Source of the DNA: Shewanella fidelis ATCC BAA-318
GTDB lineage: Bacteria; Pseudomonadota; Gammaproteobacteria; Enterobacterales; Shewanellaceae
Direction of reading: 5' to 3'
Length of the DNA: 64,000 bases
Assembly (NCBI RefSeq): GCF_000518605.1
Contig: NZ_KI912458.1
Span: forward strand, 458,729-522,728
Shown here: positions 29,305-39,398 of the stretch, in pieces
How positions within the stretch are numbered: the stretch's first letter is position 1
How the letters are laid out: each line of letters begins with the position of its first letter
Program-made: the position numbers and the translations under genes
Notes under the pieces: model-generated
What the model saw: only the letters and a program-made list of their open reading frames with translations
What the model was told of the DNA's origin: nothing
Databases searched by the model: none

Positions 29305-30819
29305 ATGTGTGGTATCGTCGGAATAGTAGGTCAGTCATCGGTTAACCAAACCATTTATGATGCGCTGACTGTGCTTCAGCATCGTGGACAGGATGCAGCA
29401 GGCATTGTGACAGTAGATGGCTATGCGTTTAGATTACGTAAAGCTAATGGTTTGGTTAAAGATGTTTTTGAGCCAAAACATATGCAACGTCTGCAAGGTA
29501 ACTCAGGCATTGGTCATGTGCGTTACCCTACAGCAGGTAGCTCGAGTGCATCTGAGGCGCAACCGTTTTATGTTAACTCGCCTTTCGGTATTTCACTGGC
29601 GCACAATGGTAACTTAACCAATACGGTTGAGCTGCATGAGCGCCTTGTGAAGCAACGCCGTCATGTTAACACTACATCTGACTCAGAGGTGCTACTCAAC
29701 CTACTAGCTGACGAGTTACAAAATACGACGACGCATAATTTGAGCGCTGACGACGTGTTTAATGCGGTAACGCAAGTGCATGAGCTAACGCGTGGTGCAT
29801 ACGCAGTTGTGGCGATGATTATTGGGCAAGGTCTAATTGCATTTAGAGATCCATTTGGTATTCGCCCATTGGTTCTTGGTAAGCATGAAACCGAGACTGG
29901 CACCGAATATATGGTTGCTTCAGAAAGCGTTGCACTCGATGCTGTTGGTTTTGAGTTTATGCGTGATGTGGCACCGGGTGAAGCTGTCTACATCACTCTT
30001 GATGGTGAGTTATTTACCCGTCAATGTGCTCATTCTCCAAGTTATGCGCCATGTATTTTTGAGTTTGTTTATTTTGCACGTCCAGACTCAACCATAGATA
30101 ACATTTCTGTTTATAGCAGCCGTGTAAATATGGGAACAATGCTAGGTGAGAAGATAAAAAGAGAATGGGAAGATCACGATATCGATGTGGTCATTCCTAT
30201 TCCTGAAACTTCATGTGATATAGCACTTGAGATTGCGCGTCATATGGATCTTCCATATCGCCAAGGTTTCGTGAAGAATCGTTATATCGGGCGTACCTTC
30301 ATTATGCCGGGTCAGCAAGAACGTAAGAAGTCAGTTCGTCGTAAACTGAATGCGATTAATGCTGAGTTTAAAGGCAAGAACGTTTTGTTGGTAGACGACT
30401 CGATTGTACGCGGTACGACCTCTGAACAGATTATTGAGATGGCGCGCGAAGCGGGGGCAAATAAAGTGTATTTCGCTTCAGCGGCACCTGAGATCCGTTT
30501 CCCGAACGTCTATGGTATCGATATGCCAACGACTAATGAGCTAATTGCTCACGGCCGTGATGTTGAAGAGATCACCAAGCTAATCGGTGCAGATGGCATG
30601 ATCTTCCAATCGCTAGAAGATCTTATCGAAGCGGTTCGTCAAGAAAACCCAGCGATTAAACGCTTCGAAACCTCAGTATTTGACGGCAAGTATGTAACCA
30701 ACGATGTTAATCAAGAATATTTAGATTACATCACCCAGTTACGTAATGACGATGCCAAAGCGAATCGTAATAAAGATATTGGCACTAACTTAGAGATGCA
30801 TAACGTCTGCCATCCATAA
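29305..30819 (+). CDS. purF: Amidophosphoribosyltransferase
   Basis: 504 residues. After removal of Met1, Cys2 ([10 protein letters not shown]) is the N-terminal nucleophile of the glutaminase domain. The C-terminal phosphoribosyltransferase domain carries the PRPP loop [17 protein letters not shown]. It performs the first committed step of purine synthesis. A clear terminator follows. Confidence 0.97.
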   Translation: MCGIVGIVGQSSVNQTIYDALTVLQHRGQDAAGIVTVDGYAFRLRKANGLVKDVFEPKHMQRLQGNSGIGHVRYPTAGSSSASEAQPFYVNSPFGISLAHNGNLTNTVELHERLVKQRRHVNTTSDSEVLLNLLADELQNTTTHNLSADDVFNAVTQVHELTRGAYAVVAMIIGQGLIAFRDPFGIRPLVLGKHETETGTEYMVASESVALDAVGFEFMRDVAPGEAVYITLDGELFTRQCAHSPSYAPCIFEFVYFARPDSTIDNISVYSSRVNMGTMLGEKIKREWEDHDIDVVIPIPETSCDIALEIARHMDLPYRQGFVKNRYIGRTFIMPGQQERKKSVRRKLNAINAEFKGKNVLLVDDSIVRGTTSEQIIEMAREAGANKVYFASAAPEIRFPNVYGIDMPTTNELIAHGRDVEEITKLIGADGMIFQSLEDLIEAVRQENPAIKRFETSVFDGKYVTNDVNQEYLDYITQLRNDDAKANRNKDIGTNLEMHNVCHP

Positions 30820-30848
30820 GTCAGTTTGCTCATTTGAGCGTAGAAAGC

Positions 30849-30877
30849 AAAAAGCCGAGCGTCAGCTCGGCTTTTTT
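30849..30877. terminator. Terminator after purF
   Basis: GCCGAGC GTCA GCTCGGC stem with flanking A and T runs. It also faces the convergent small membrane gene. Confidence 0.92.
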
Positions 30878-30879
30878 AA

Positions 30880-31146
30880 TTATAGTAAGTGCACCGCCCA
30901 AACTAACATCCAACTGCTAAATAAAAGCGTGCTGGGGAGTTTATCAAATCCATGGCCAATCTTTAGGCCAATGAGTGTGCTGATACAGGTTAATGGGATC
31001 ACTAAACTGCTAAGCACCAGTGGTGTAGCCCCGTAAGTAAGATGCACTAGAGGCGACAGAGTTAATAACCAAGCTGTGACCAGCAAAAAGTGAAATAGCA
31101 TCAGTTTATCTAGCCTAACTCCATGCTGACTTAAGGTTGCAAGCAT
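30880..31146 (-). CDS. Small membrane protein, probably iron-regulated
   Basis: 88 residues with two or three hydrophobic segments (LMLFHFLLVTAWLLTLSPLV, LVLSSLVIPLTCISTLIGL and a C-terminal one). I do not recognise the family. The gene looks real: it has an AAGGAGGG ribosome site 6 bases before the ATG and a Fur-box-like sequence about 40 bases upstream. It is divergent from topB and convergent with purF. Confidence 0.65.
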   Translation of the reverse strand: MLATLSQHGVRLDKLMLFHFLLVTAWLLTLSPLVHLTYGATPLVLSSLVIPLTCISTLIGLKIGHGFDKLPSTLLFSSWMLVWAVHLL

Positions 31147-31187
31147 CTTGATCCCTCCTTGTTAAGATAAAGCAATTAAACTTTAAT

Positions 31188-31202
31188 TGATAATCATTCT
31201 CA
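31188..31202 (-). promoter_or_regulatory. Fur-box-like operator
   Basis: The sequence TGATAATCATTCTCA fits the 7-1-7 Fur consensus TGATAAT-N-ATTATCA with one mismatch. It lies in the topB/small-membrane-protein spacer, closer to the latter (42 bases from its start). Confidence 0.6.
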
Positions 31203-31338
31203 ATAAAATTTACATTGTTTGAACAAGCTGCAGCGATTGCTCAGCAAATTTACTGTAACAGTTTGCTTTTGTTTGCACCCTTAGCGACTTCAGGGTAGAG
31301 TTACTGTTAATTTATACAGTAATCTTTTTTTATTATTA

Positions 31339-33363
31339 ATGATCTTATATATTGCTGAAAAACCAAGCCTGGGTAGGGCGATAGCCGATGTGCTGCCAAA
31401 ACCACTGCAGAAGGGGGATGGTTTTATTCGTGCAGCGAATGGCGACTGTGTGTCTTGGTGTGTCGGGCATTTACTTGAACAAGCTGAGCCGGATGCCTAT
31501 TCACCTGAGTACAAGTCATGGAAATTTGAGCATCTACCAATTGTACCCGATGCTTGGAAGATGAAGCCTAAATATAAGATGCGCGGTCAAATAGCAGTGC
31601 TAAGAGGCTTAGTTAAAGAAGCAAGCCAGTTGGTAAATGCGGGCGACCCAGATAGAGAAGGCCAGCTGTTAGTTGATGAAATCATTGCTCATTTAGGCGT
31701 TAAAGGCGCTAAATTGCAGAATGCTCAGCGATTACTTATTAGTGATTTAAATCCACAAGCAGTAAAAAGAGCGCTAGGTCAATTACGCTTAAATAAAGAG
31801 TTTGTACCGCTATCTACCTCAGCGTTGGCACGCTCTCGTGCCGACTGGTTATATGGCATGAATATGACCCGAGCCTATACCATCCAAGGGCGTAAAGTCG
31901 GCTATCAAGGCGTATTATCAGTAGGCCGAGTGCAAACCCCTGTACTTGGACTAGTCGTGCGTCGAGACGCTGAAATAGCCGACTTTGTGTCTAAACCTTT
32001 TTATGAGGTGTTGGCACATTTAGTCACTGATGAGCAGCAACGCTTTAGTGCAAAATGGCAACCAAGTGAAGCTTGCCAGCCTTATATGGATGAAGAGGGT
32101 AGAGTGCTAGCCAAGGGGCTAGCACAAAATGTGGTTGGACGAATTAGTGGTCAAAATGGCACTGTTACTAAGGTCACTGCCCAAGATAAAAAGCAGAATG
32201 CGCCGTTACCCTATAGCTTGTCTGCGCTGCAGATTGATGCAGCTAAGCGTTTTGGAATGAGCGCAAAAGCGGTACTCGATACCTGTCAGTCATTGTATGA
32301 AAAACATAAACTGATCACTTATCCCCGCTCAGATAGTCGTTATTTACCGGTTGAGCAACATAGCTTAGCCCCAAGTGTTGTACGTGCGGTTATCAGTGGG
32401 GCAAGCGAGTTAATAGCGGGCTGCGATGAACCAAATACCAAGCTTAAATCTAAAGCATGGAATGATAAAAAAGTGGATGCGCACCATGCCATTGTACCAA
32501 CTGAAAAAACAGCTAATTTAGCGAGTCTGACTCAGGCAGAAAAACAGCTTTATCTGCAAATTGCTCGGCAATACTTGATGCAGTTTTATCCTGCGTATCT
32601 ATATAAAGAGACTCAAGTGGAGATCATTATCGCAGGTGGCTTATTTAAAACTAAAGCAAAACAAGAAGTTGCTTTAGGTTGGAAGCAGCTATTAAAGCAG
32701 AGTAAAGAGAAAACAAATAGCAATGATGGCAAAAACGATGATGACGAGCATCTAGCTAATATTCCACCACTTAAAAAGGGGCAAGTGCTGCTTTGTGAGC
32801 GTGGCGAATTAGTCGAAAAGCAAACCCAACCACCAAAACACTTTACAGACGCGACACTGTTAAGTGCGATGACGGGGATTAGCCGTTATGTGACCGACCC
32901 CGAGATAAGAAAAATCCTCAAAGATACGGATGGATTAGGTACAGAGGCGACCCGGGCAGGCATCATTGAATTATTGTTTAAGCGTAGTTATTTAAGTCGT
33001 CAAGGTAAGTCAATCTTGGCGACTGACGTGGGCAAAGGCTTGATCAATAGTTTACCGCAAAGTGCGACCACACCAGATATGACGGCATTGTGGGAGAATA
33101 ACCTTGATGCTATTAGCCGAAAAGAGGCAAAGTATCAAAACTTTATGCAGCCATTGATTAGTTCAATCCACGCTTTAATTGAACAAGCCGGCGCGCAGTT
33201 GCCAACATCGTTGCAAGGGGTTAAGTCACCCGATGCAGGATTTAAAAAGCGCCGCTTCAGCGCCAAAAAAGGGGCTGCTAAAAGTCAATCTGCTGCAGCT
33301 AAAACTAGCGCTAGTAAACCTCGTTCAAGAAAGGCCACCGCAAGCAAGCGGACATCATCTTAA
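31339..33363 (+). CDS. topB: DNA topoisomerase III
   Basis: 674 residues. The Toprim domain begins MILYIAEKPSLGRAIADVLP and holds the acidic AGDPDREGQLLVDEI. The catalytic Tyr is in KLITYPRSDSRYLP near residue 330. The C-terminal 45 residues are Lys/Ser/Ala-rich and basic, replacing zinc fingers. It is a type IA enzyme that decatenates replication intermediates. The start ATG has no strong ribosome site. Confidence 0.96.
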   Translation: MILYIAEKPSLGRAIADVLPKPLQKGDGFIRAANGDCVSWCVGHLLEQAEPDAYSPEYKSWKFEHLPIVPDAWKMKPKYKMRGQIAVLRGLVKEASQLVNAGDPDREGQLLVDEIIAHLGVKGAKLQNAQRLLISDLNPQAVKRALGQLRLNKEFVPLSTSALARSRADWLYGMNMTRAYTIQGRKVGYQGVLSVGRVQTPVLGLVVRRDAEIADFVSKPFYEVLAHLVTDEQQRFSAKWQPSEACQPYMDEEGRVLAKGLAQNVVGRISGQNGTVTKVTAQDKKQNAPLPYSLSALQIDAAKRFGMSAKAVLDTCQSLYEKHKLITYPRSDSRYLPVEQHSLAPSVVRAVISGASELIAGCDEPNTKLKSKAWNDKKVDAHHAIVPTEKTANLASLTQAEKQLYLQIARQYLMQFYPAYLYKETQVEIIIAGGLFKTKAKQEVALGWKQLLKQSKEKTNSNDGKNDDDEHLANIPPLKKGQVLLCERGELVEKQTQPPKHFTDATLLSAMTGISRYVTDPEIRKILKDTDGLGTEATRAGIIELLFKRSYLSRQGKSILATDVGKGLINSLPQSATTPDMTALWENNLDAISRKEAKYQNFMQPLISSIHALIEQAGAQLPTSLQGVKSPDAGFKKRRFSAKKGAAKSQSAAAKTSASKPRSRKATASKRTSS

Positions 33364-33433
33364 TTGCCGAAACCATATTTATTAACTTAGACGGGCAAAA
33401 GGGATTTCGTTATTGCTGATGAACATTGCCCGT

Positions 33434-34327
33434 TTAGAGTGGTGATACGTTGGCCTTTAGTACTGTTAGCAAGGTTTGATAGCGCGCAGGTAGCTGACGG
33501 TTACGCTTATTGACCAAATAGAGTTGCTCAGTCACTTTTTGTGGCGCTTGATGTAAAGTGAGCGCTTGCTTGTGAATAAAGCTGTCGAAAGCGCTTTTTG
33601 GCAGTACGGTAAAGCCAATGCCTTGGGATACCGGTAATAGAATTTGGCTGAGCTGATTGACATAACTTGCGGTGGGTAATTTGTCGATATTGATCTCGGC
33701 TAATTCGGCTACGCCACATTGGTCAAAGTAGAGTGATAAGTAATGAGCTGAATCTGGGTGTTTTACAACGCCGCACTCCATCAATGTCTGTGCAGTAATG
33801 GTTTGGCCTTCAAAGCGCTTTGGCAGAATAAGGCATAGATACTCACAGCCCAATTGTTCAGTATTAAACTCACAGGCATTAGGTTTATGAGTAACAATAC
33901 CTAGGTCAATGCTTGCTTCGGTTATATCTTTTAGCACTTTACTATTGGGCGCAGCTTCTAAGTGAATCGATAGATTAGGGTGTTGCTGCTGTAGCTTGAG
34001 AAACTCTGGGTAATACAATAAAGCCAAAGAACCTGAGCATGCTAAACGGCATTGTCCTGAATAGGGATCATCAAAGCCTAAACTTTCTAATAGCTTGGCT
34101 TCATGTTGGGCGATATCCAAGGCATATTGATAAACTTGTCTCCCTTGCTCGGTGATTTCAAATTGCTTGTTGATACGTTTGATCAGCGGATGACCACAAG
34201 CTTGCTCTAACTTCTTTATTTGCTGACTAACACCGGGCTGAGTCATGTACAATTTTTCAGCTGTTTGGGTGAAATGTCCAACTTCGATCAGTGTTTTAAA
34301 GGTATTGAGCCAAGTAGGGTTAAGCAT
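33434..34327 (-). CDS. LysR-family transcriptional regulator
   Basis: 297 residues. The N-terminal winged helix-turn-helix (TFKTLIEVGHFTQTAEKLYM, then TQPGVSQQIKKLEQ) is followed by a periplasmic-binding-protein-like effector domain (about 90-295). It is divergent from the GNAT gene at 34517, which may be its target, as LysR regulators often control a divergent gene. The inducer is unknown. Confidence 0.92.
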   Translation of the reverse strand: MLNPTWLNTFKTLIEVGHFTQTAEKLYMTQPGVSQQIKKLEQACGHPLIKRINKQFEITEQGRQVYQYALDIAQHEAKLLESLGFDDPYSGQCRLACSGSLALLYYPEFLKLQQQHPNLSIHLEAAPNSKVLKDITEASIDLGIVTHKPNACEFNTEQLGCEYLCLILPKRFEGQTITAQTLMECGVVKHPDSAHYLSLYFDQCGVAELAEINIDKLPTASYVNQLSQILLPVSQGIGFTVLPKSAFDSFIHKQALTLHQAPQKVTEQLYLVNKRNRQLPARYQTLLTVLKANVSPL

Positions 34328-34516
34328 GTTACGGCCTTACTGTGATCTGAGATTTACTAAGATGCACAAGAATTGAATTAAGCTGATAAGTTAAATAATA
34401 ATTTACCATTATTGAAATGAGAAGTATTGATAAGTTTAACCCTACAAATAGACGATAATAGTGACAAGTTGATCTATTTATGGTGTAGATTTAGCGGGTT
34501 GATTTTAGAGATTAAA

Positions 34517-34945
34517 ATGATGAATATTGAATTTAGCAGCGGCCAATTAGCCCCACAATTACAAGCACAGCTAAGCGCTGGGTTTGAATCTCATAGTCAG
34601 CAACAATTGGCACCTGCGTATGAGCAGCAGCGACTCAATTGGACTGTGCAAGATGAGCATGGCAACCTTGTTGCTGCCTTAACTGCTGAGCTGCTTTGGC
34701 AGTGGTTATATATTGATGAGCTTTGGGTTGTTGACCGTTGCCGTGGCAGCGGTATGGGAAGGCAGCTGATGCAGCAAGCAGAGCTATACGCGGTGAGCGA
34801 AAAACTGTCCGGTTTATGGCTGTGGACTCAAAGCTGGCAAGCGCCTGAGTTTTATCAGCGTTTAGGCTTTGAGGAGTTTACTCGTTTTGATAATTTTCCA
34901 GCTGGACATAGCCGCTTAGGCTTACGCAAATATATTAAGGTTTGA
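34517..34945 (+). CDS. GNAT-family N-acetyltransferase
   Basis: 142 residues from the ATG at 34517 (TTAGAG upstream); a TTG at 34427 would add an unlikely leader. The acetyl-CoA loop is VVDRCRGSGMGRQLMQQAE, and the C-terminal motif EFYQRLGFEEF is typical. The substrate is unknown. It is divergent from the LysR regulator. Confidence 0.85.
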   Translation: MMNIEFSSGQLAPQLQAQLSAGFESHSQQQLAPAYEQQRLNWTVQDEHGNLVAALTAELLWQWLYIDELWVVDRCRGSGMGRQLMQQAELYAVSEKLSGLWLWTQSWQAPEFYQRLGFEEFTRFDNFPAGHSRLGLRKYIKV

Positions 34946-34991
34946 GTCTGCATTCGGCTCTGTATCATTTTGACTAAGCAAAGGATTTGAG

Positions 34992-35190
34992 ATGAAATAT
35001 GTTCCAGCTATGGTATTAGGCTTGTTGGCGGTGGGCCTATCTAGCGTTGCTTTTAGCTTTGCTGCGAGTTATTCGCCACTATTGAGTTATTTAATTGCGG
35101 TGGATGGGAATAGTCATTGCTATTGTAATGATATATCTAGTGTTTAAGCTAATTAATAATAAACAAGCCACTGTAAACAGTGGCTTGTAA
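34992..35190 (+). pseudogene. Small two-helix membrane protein, apparently frameshifted
   Basis: A good ribosome site (AAGGA, 7 bases before) precedes an ATG at 34992. The frame reads one hydrophobic helix (VPAMVLGLLAVGLSSVAFSF) and a second beginning, then turns polar and stops at 35147 (51 residues). Removing one base near 35100-35110 restores a strongly hydrophobic continuation (IVIAIVMIYLVFKL) ending at 35190. This suggests a one-base insertion in a 65-residue gene. The family is not recognised. Confidence 0.5.
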
Positions 35191-35195
35191 ATTTT
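35163..35195. terminator. Bidirectional terminator before the radical SAM gene
   Basis: Stem ACAAGCCACTG / CAGTGGCTTGT with a TAAA loop, followed by AAATTTT, between convergent genes. Confidence 0.75.
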
Positions 35196-35221
35196 CATTA
35201 CAGCAGGACTTAGCTAATCAG

Positions 35222-37150
35222 TTAGTCGGTTTCAAGTAAGTTAGTAATGGCTCTTGAAATCAGATCTTTTTTCATCTTTGTGGGTGTCACATTTTGGTTA
35301 AACCAAAAGCTCATCGGCTGGTCAAAACCAATACCATGCATATAGTTATAAATGGCTTTACGCAGACCTTCACCGAGCATTTCATGATCTGTACCTGTTG
35401 GATCAATAAAGTTAACGTCGTTTTCAGCAAATAAGATCTCTGGTTGCTCTTCAAGGGTGATGCCGAACTGCTCAGGGTTGATTCCTATAGGACTGTGCAC
35501 CGTTGCAACAAAGCGATGCCAGTAAGCGGATTGGAAGCAACCTTGCTGCATCATTTGACGCACCATCTCGAGTGAGTCCACCGTTTCTTGCTCGGTTTGT
35601 GTAGGGAAGCCATACATTAAGTAAGCATGTACCAAAATACCTGCATCACTAAAGGCTTTGGTCACTTGCGCTACACGCTCGACACTGACGCCTTTTTTCA
35701 TCAGTTTAAGTAAGCGGTCTGAGGCAACTTCAAGGCCGCCACTGACGGCAATACAGCCTGAATCTGCTAATAATTGACAGCGGGCTTTACTGAATGTTCG
35801 CTCAAAGCGAATATTGCCCCACCAACTAATGACCACGCCACGTTCGATAAGCCGTTTCGCCATGGTAAACAGTAGCTTTGGCGGTAGGGCTTCATCCACA
35901 AAATGAAAGCCTGTTTCGCCAGTTTCTTCGATAAGTTGTTCAATTCTATCTACCAGTACATCGGCACTAGCAGAATCAAAACGATCGATATAGTCGAGAC
36001 TCACATCGCAAAAGCTGCACTTGCGCCAGTAACAGCCGTGGGCAATGGTGAGTTTATTCCAGCGGCCATCGCTCCAAATACGATGCATAGGGTTGAGCAT
36101 TTCACACAATGACAAGTATTCGTCTAGTGGTAGGCCATCATAGATAGGCGCACCGACATCAGCTTGCGGAATATCGTGAAGCTCAGCATTTTCATTAAAA
36201 TGTACGTAGGCGTTACCACTTTCATCTTCTGCAAGAAAGTAGGTTCTGACTAAATCGTCTACTTCACGTTGACCTTGAAAATACTCCAACAAGGTCAGCA
36301 GTGGTCGCTCACCATCGTCTAGACAAATGAAATCGACAAACTCAAATACACGTGGATCTTTTAATGCACGTAGCTCGGTATTAATAAATCCGCCGCCCAT
36401 AACAATAGGCAGTTCTGGATTAATCGCTTTGCAGGTTTGTGCAATCCTAAGTGCGCCAAGCATATTGCCGGGGAAAGGCACAGTTAACGCCACCACACTT
36501 GGTTGAGTTTCTTCAAGGTACTGCTCAACCAGTTGCTCTAAAATTTCTGAGCTAAAACTTGGCTCATCCATCAGCGTGTCGTAGAGGTTATCAAAGCTAG
36601 GGTTGGCGGCTGCTAACTGTTCGCCGTAACGACTGACTTCAAAATAGGGGTCAACACCTTGCGTGATAACAGTTGATAGATCATTAATAAACAAGGTTGC
36701 CAAATACTTAGCTTTATCTTGCACGCCAAGATTGCCAAAGGCAGCTTGCAATACATCACCAGATACGGCTTCCATTTGGGCGATGGCATCAAATGCAGGC
36801 CCTTCAGGCAAAAAGCGTCGCGAATTAATACGCATCGCAAGACTAGGATCCTTGCCTTGTAAAAAGCGAATCGCAGGTTCGACTGTTAGTTGATAGCGGT
36901 CAAATTCGGCTAGAAAGTTAAAAATGGCATCAGGGAGTTCATCATCTTCAAAATGCTCAAAATTATGTTCTACATGTTGACGAATAATCTCTAGCGCTGG
37001 CGCTGTCATCATCTCTAAAAACAGTTCTATTGCAGGATCACGTTGCACCGCCTCATAGCCGCGAGCGCGTAAAAAGCCCGTTAAATACGCTGTTGCCGGA
37101 TAGGGCGTATTCAGCTGGGTCATAGGTGGAGTCATCAAAAGAACGGTCAT
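35222..37150 (-). CDS. B12-binding-domain radical SAM protein
   Basis: 642 residues if started at the ATG at 37150, which gives MTVLLMTPPMTQLNTPYPATA, the usual opening of this family, with AAGG 6 bases upstream; the frame continues to 37216. The N-terminal half has the cobalamin-binding fold (VVALTVPFPGNMLGALRIA ... IVMGGGFINTE). The cluster motif is GCYWRKCSFC, i.e. C-x4-C-x2-C rather than C-x3-C-x2-C. Later segments (GGLEVASDRLLKLMKKGV, AYLMYGFPTQTEQETVDSL) are radical SAM typical. The reaction is unknown. Confidence 0.88.
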   Translation of the reverse strand: MTVLLMTPPMTQLNTPYPATAYLTGFLRARGYEAVQRDPAIELFLEMMTAPALEIIRQHVEHNFEHFEDDELPDAIFNFLAEFDRYQLTVEPAIRFLQGKDPSLAMRINSRRFLPEGPAFDAIAQMEAVSGDVLQAAFGNLGVQDKAKYLATLFINDLSTVITQGVDPYFEVSRYGEQLAAANPSFDNLYDTLMDEPSFSSEILEQLVEQYLEETQPSVVALTVPFPGNMLGALRIAQTCKAINPELPIVMGGGFINTELRALKDPRVFEFVDFICLDDGERPLLTLLEYFQGQREVDDLVRTYFLAEDESGNAYVHFNENAELHDIPQADVGAPIYDGLPLDEYLSLCEMLNPMHRIWSDGRWNKLTIAHGCYWRKCSFCDVSLDYIDRFDSASADVLVDRIEQLIEETGETGFHFVDEALPPKLLFTMAKRLIERGVVISWWGNIRFERTFSKARCQLLADSGCIAVSGGLEVASDRLLKLMKKGVSVERVAQVTKAFSDAGILVHAYLMYGFPTQTEQETVDSLEMVRQMMQQGCFQSAYWHRFVATVHSPIGINPEQFGITLEEQPEILFAENDVNFIDPTGTDHEMLGEGLRKAIYNYMHGIGFDQPMSFWFNQNVTPTKMKKDLISRAITNLLETD

Positions 37151-37369
37151 AGCCTGCCTTAATAAGTAAACCTTGAGACTCAGTTGCAAGTCATTTTCAA
37201 GCACTGAGAGCGGCAATCAGTTATGGCCGCAGAAAATTAGCCCGGATTCTAGCAAATGTCAGTGATAAAAACCCGAAAATTAGCGGCGAGTAAAATTGTC
37301 GCCTAGGCAAGAGCGATGAGTATTGCTTGTGGAGCGATGGTATAACTTGGGATAGGCCATTTGTTTGTG

Positions 37370-37564
37370 TCAGCGAATTTTATATTGGTTGCTGGTGGGA
37401 TCATATTCATAGCCACCGGCGGCAAGTTTTTGCTCTAGCAGCTCACTATTAATGTCGAGATCATAAAATAACGCGGCTTTATCTTTGCAATTTAGACGTA
37501 ACTGCTCATTGGCAATACCAAGCAAGATCTCTACAGGCAGTGAACTGAGATTATCAATATGCAT
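37370..37564 (-). CDS. DUF4250-type small protein
   Basis: 64 residues with a GGAGG site 5 bases before the ATG. The pattern LPVEILLGIANEQLRLNCKD ... LEQKLAAGGYEYDPTSNQY fits the short DUF4250 family. The function is unknown. Confidence 0.75.
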   Translation of the reverse strand: MHIDNLSSLPVEILLGIANEQLRLNCKDKAALFYDLDINSELLEQKLAAGGYEYDPTSNQYKIR

Positions 37565-37703
37565 AAAGCCTCCATAATGTCGCTTTGATTAGCATGACGT
37601 TAGTGAATATAGCTAAAGTATGTGCGCTGTATGACGAAATCGCCAGTCATAAGCACGGCTTACGATTGATTAGCAAGAGGGAAAGGTCGCGTTTTTATCG
37701 GCG

Positions 37704-37735
37704 TAAAAAAAAGCAAGTCTTGGTTAAGACTTGCT
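37704..37735 (-). terminator. Terminator of the S33 peptidase gene
   Basis: Stem AGCAAGTCTT / AAGACTTGCT with a 4-base loop; on the minus strand it is followed by a run of T. Confidence 0.85.
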
Positions 37736-37795
37736 AAAGTGATACAGGTGAGGAACAGATTACATAATGTCCTATTAAGCTTAAGCCTTTATTAA

Positions 37796-39097
37796 TTAAC
37801 GCAGCTTTTCCCCACGATTAATTGCAATTAATCTATCCAAAATATGTTCGCCATCCATACGAATACCATTGTGTTCATACTCCGATGTAAGCCAGTATTT
37901 TAGACTGCCTACTTGTGCAGCGGTTTCTAAGCTATATTGCATTTCTACAAACATATCTTCGCTGTAAATTGCAGCGCAAACAGGCACCTGATTTTGTGCT
38001 AGTTTGTTGACATCATAAAGCATCGGCCAGTCTTGCTTGTGTGCAAGTTGCTCCGCAGTCTGCTTAAGTGGCTTTAAGTTAGTAAACTGCTCAAACATCC
38101 ATGGGTACACCATTTCACCGGTGAATAGGAATGGCTTGCCAGCTTGGTAGTTAAACTCAGGATAAGTCTCTCTCACTCTATGGGCTGCCCAGTTTGATGC
38201 GCTATTTTGGCAGTAAATTGATTCATGCAGTAACGCAAAAATTGGGTTGGTATTAAAGTCCAGTAGATGGCAGAAGTGCGCCAAAAATAGTGGGTTAACT
38301 TGGGTGCCAGAAGGTGTTTCTATTAATGCTTGTTCAATCAGGTAATAGACACTCTCAGGGCCTTGTTCCATGCCGATATTGATCCCCAGCAATTGCAACA
38401 TTTCAACCGTTAAGCGCTCGCCAGTTGCTAATTGAACAGGGTGATTCTCGATATGCTCCGCAAGAGAGGTAAGTAAGTCTTGTGCATCGCTAAAGCGATT
38501 GAAAAAGTGTTGGTTTTTAGCTAAAACTCGCTTGTAAGTCGCTTGGTAGACCTCATCTGCGTGGCGAGTTAATGACGGTATACCACCAGTAATATAGGCT
38601 TCAGCTAGTCCCTCGGGTGCATCATTTAAGTATTTTAATACACAAAAGCCGCCAAAACTTTGCCCTAGAATTGTCCATTTTTGGCCATGGGTGAGTTGCT
38701 GGCGAATGGCTTCGGCGTCACGAATAATATTGTCGGCGCGAAAATGGCTCAAATATTGAGTCTGCTCATCACTTGTCAGGTGCGACAAGCTGGCAAAATT
38801 CACTGGTGTTGACAGCCCGGTACCGCGTTGGTCGAGCAATAATACTCGGTATTCTTGCAGAGCACGTTTTATCCAACCCCCATTGGCGGCAGGCCGCACT
38901 GCACCGAAACCTGGGCCACCTTGGAAAAATACAATAAAAGGTAAGTCTTTATCTAGGGTATCAGGGCTTGATAGCTCACGCGCAAATATGGTGATTTTTT
39001 CGCCATCAGGCTGCTCATAGTTTAAAGGCAGATCGAAATAGTGTTTACGGGCAACTATACCTGCGAAAGTAAGCTCAGCTAAACAAGTTGAGTTCAT
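37796..39097 (-). CDS. Alpha/beta-hydrolase, prolyl aminopeptidase-like (S33)
   Basis: 433 residues from the second of two close ATGs (AAGG then lies 8 bases upstream; the first ATG at 39103 is only 2 bases from it). The oxyanion segment is FFQGGPGFGA, LLLDQRGTGLS follows, and the nucleophile elbow is GQSFGG; the late DGEHIL supplies the His. It probably removes N-terminal Pro or similar residues from peptides. It has no signal peptide, so it is cytoplasmic. Confidence 0.88.
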   Translation of the reverse strand: MNSTCLAELTFAGIVARKHYFDLPLNYEQPDGEKITIFARELSSPDTLDKDLPFIVFFQGGPGFGAVRPAANGGWIKRALQEYRVLLLDQRGTGLSTPVNFASLSHLTSDEQTQYLSHFRADNIIRDAEAIRQQLTHGQKWTILGQSFGGFCVLKYLNDAPEGLAEAYITGGIPSLTRHADEVYQATYKRVLAKNQHFFNRFSDAQDLLTSLAEHIENHPVQLATGERLTVEMLQLLGINIGMEQGPESVYYLIEQALIETPSGTQVNPLFLAHFCHLLDFNTNPIFALLHESIYCQNSASNWAAHRVRETYPEFNYQAGKPFLFTGEMVYPWMFEQFTNLKPLKQTAEQLAHKQDWPMLYDVNKLAQNQVPVCAAIYSEDMFVEMQYSLETAAQVGSLKYWLTSEYEHNGIRMDGEHILDRLIAINRGEKLR

Positions 39098-39398
39098 GGT
39101 CATGACCTTATAATTATGCTCGAATAATGTTCTAATCGATGAAAGTCTAATGGATAACCACCCAAAAATTCATCAAGATAATGGGTAAGCTGCGTTGATT
39201 GTATACCAAAAGATGATGGTTTTATGAAGATTGTGTGTATGGAAACAAAATGCCACGAACTGAAGACCTAATAGTAAAAAATATAATGCAGTTTTTGTGA
39301 GCGATAGGACAAATTATCCCAATAATAGATAGTGGAATTGGCCAACATAACGTACTCTTTAGCCATTCACAGCAAAAAGTAGCCTTAGGTGTTTATCG

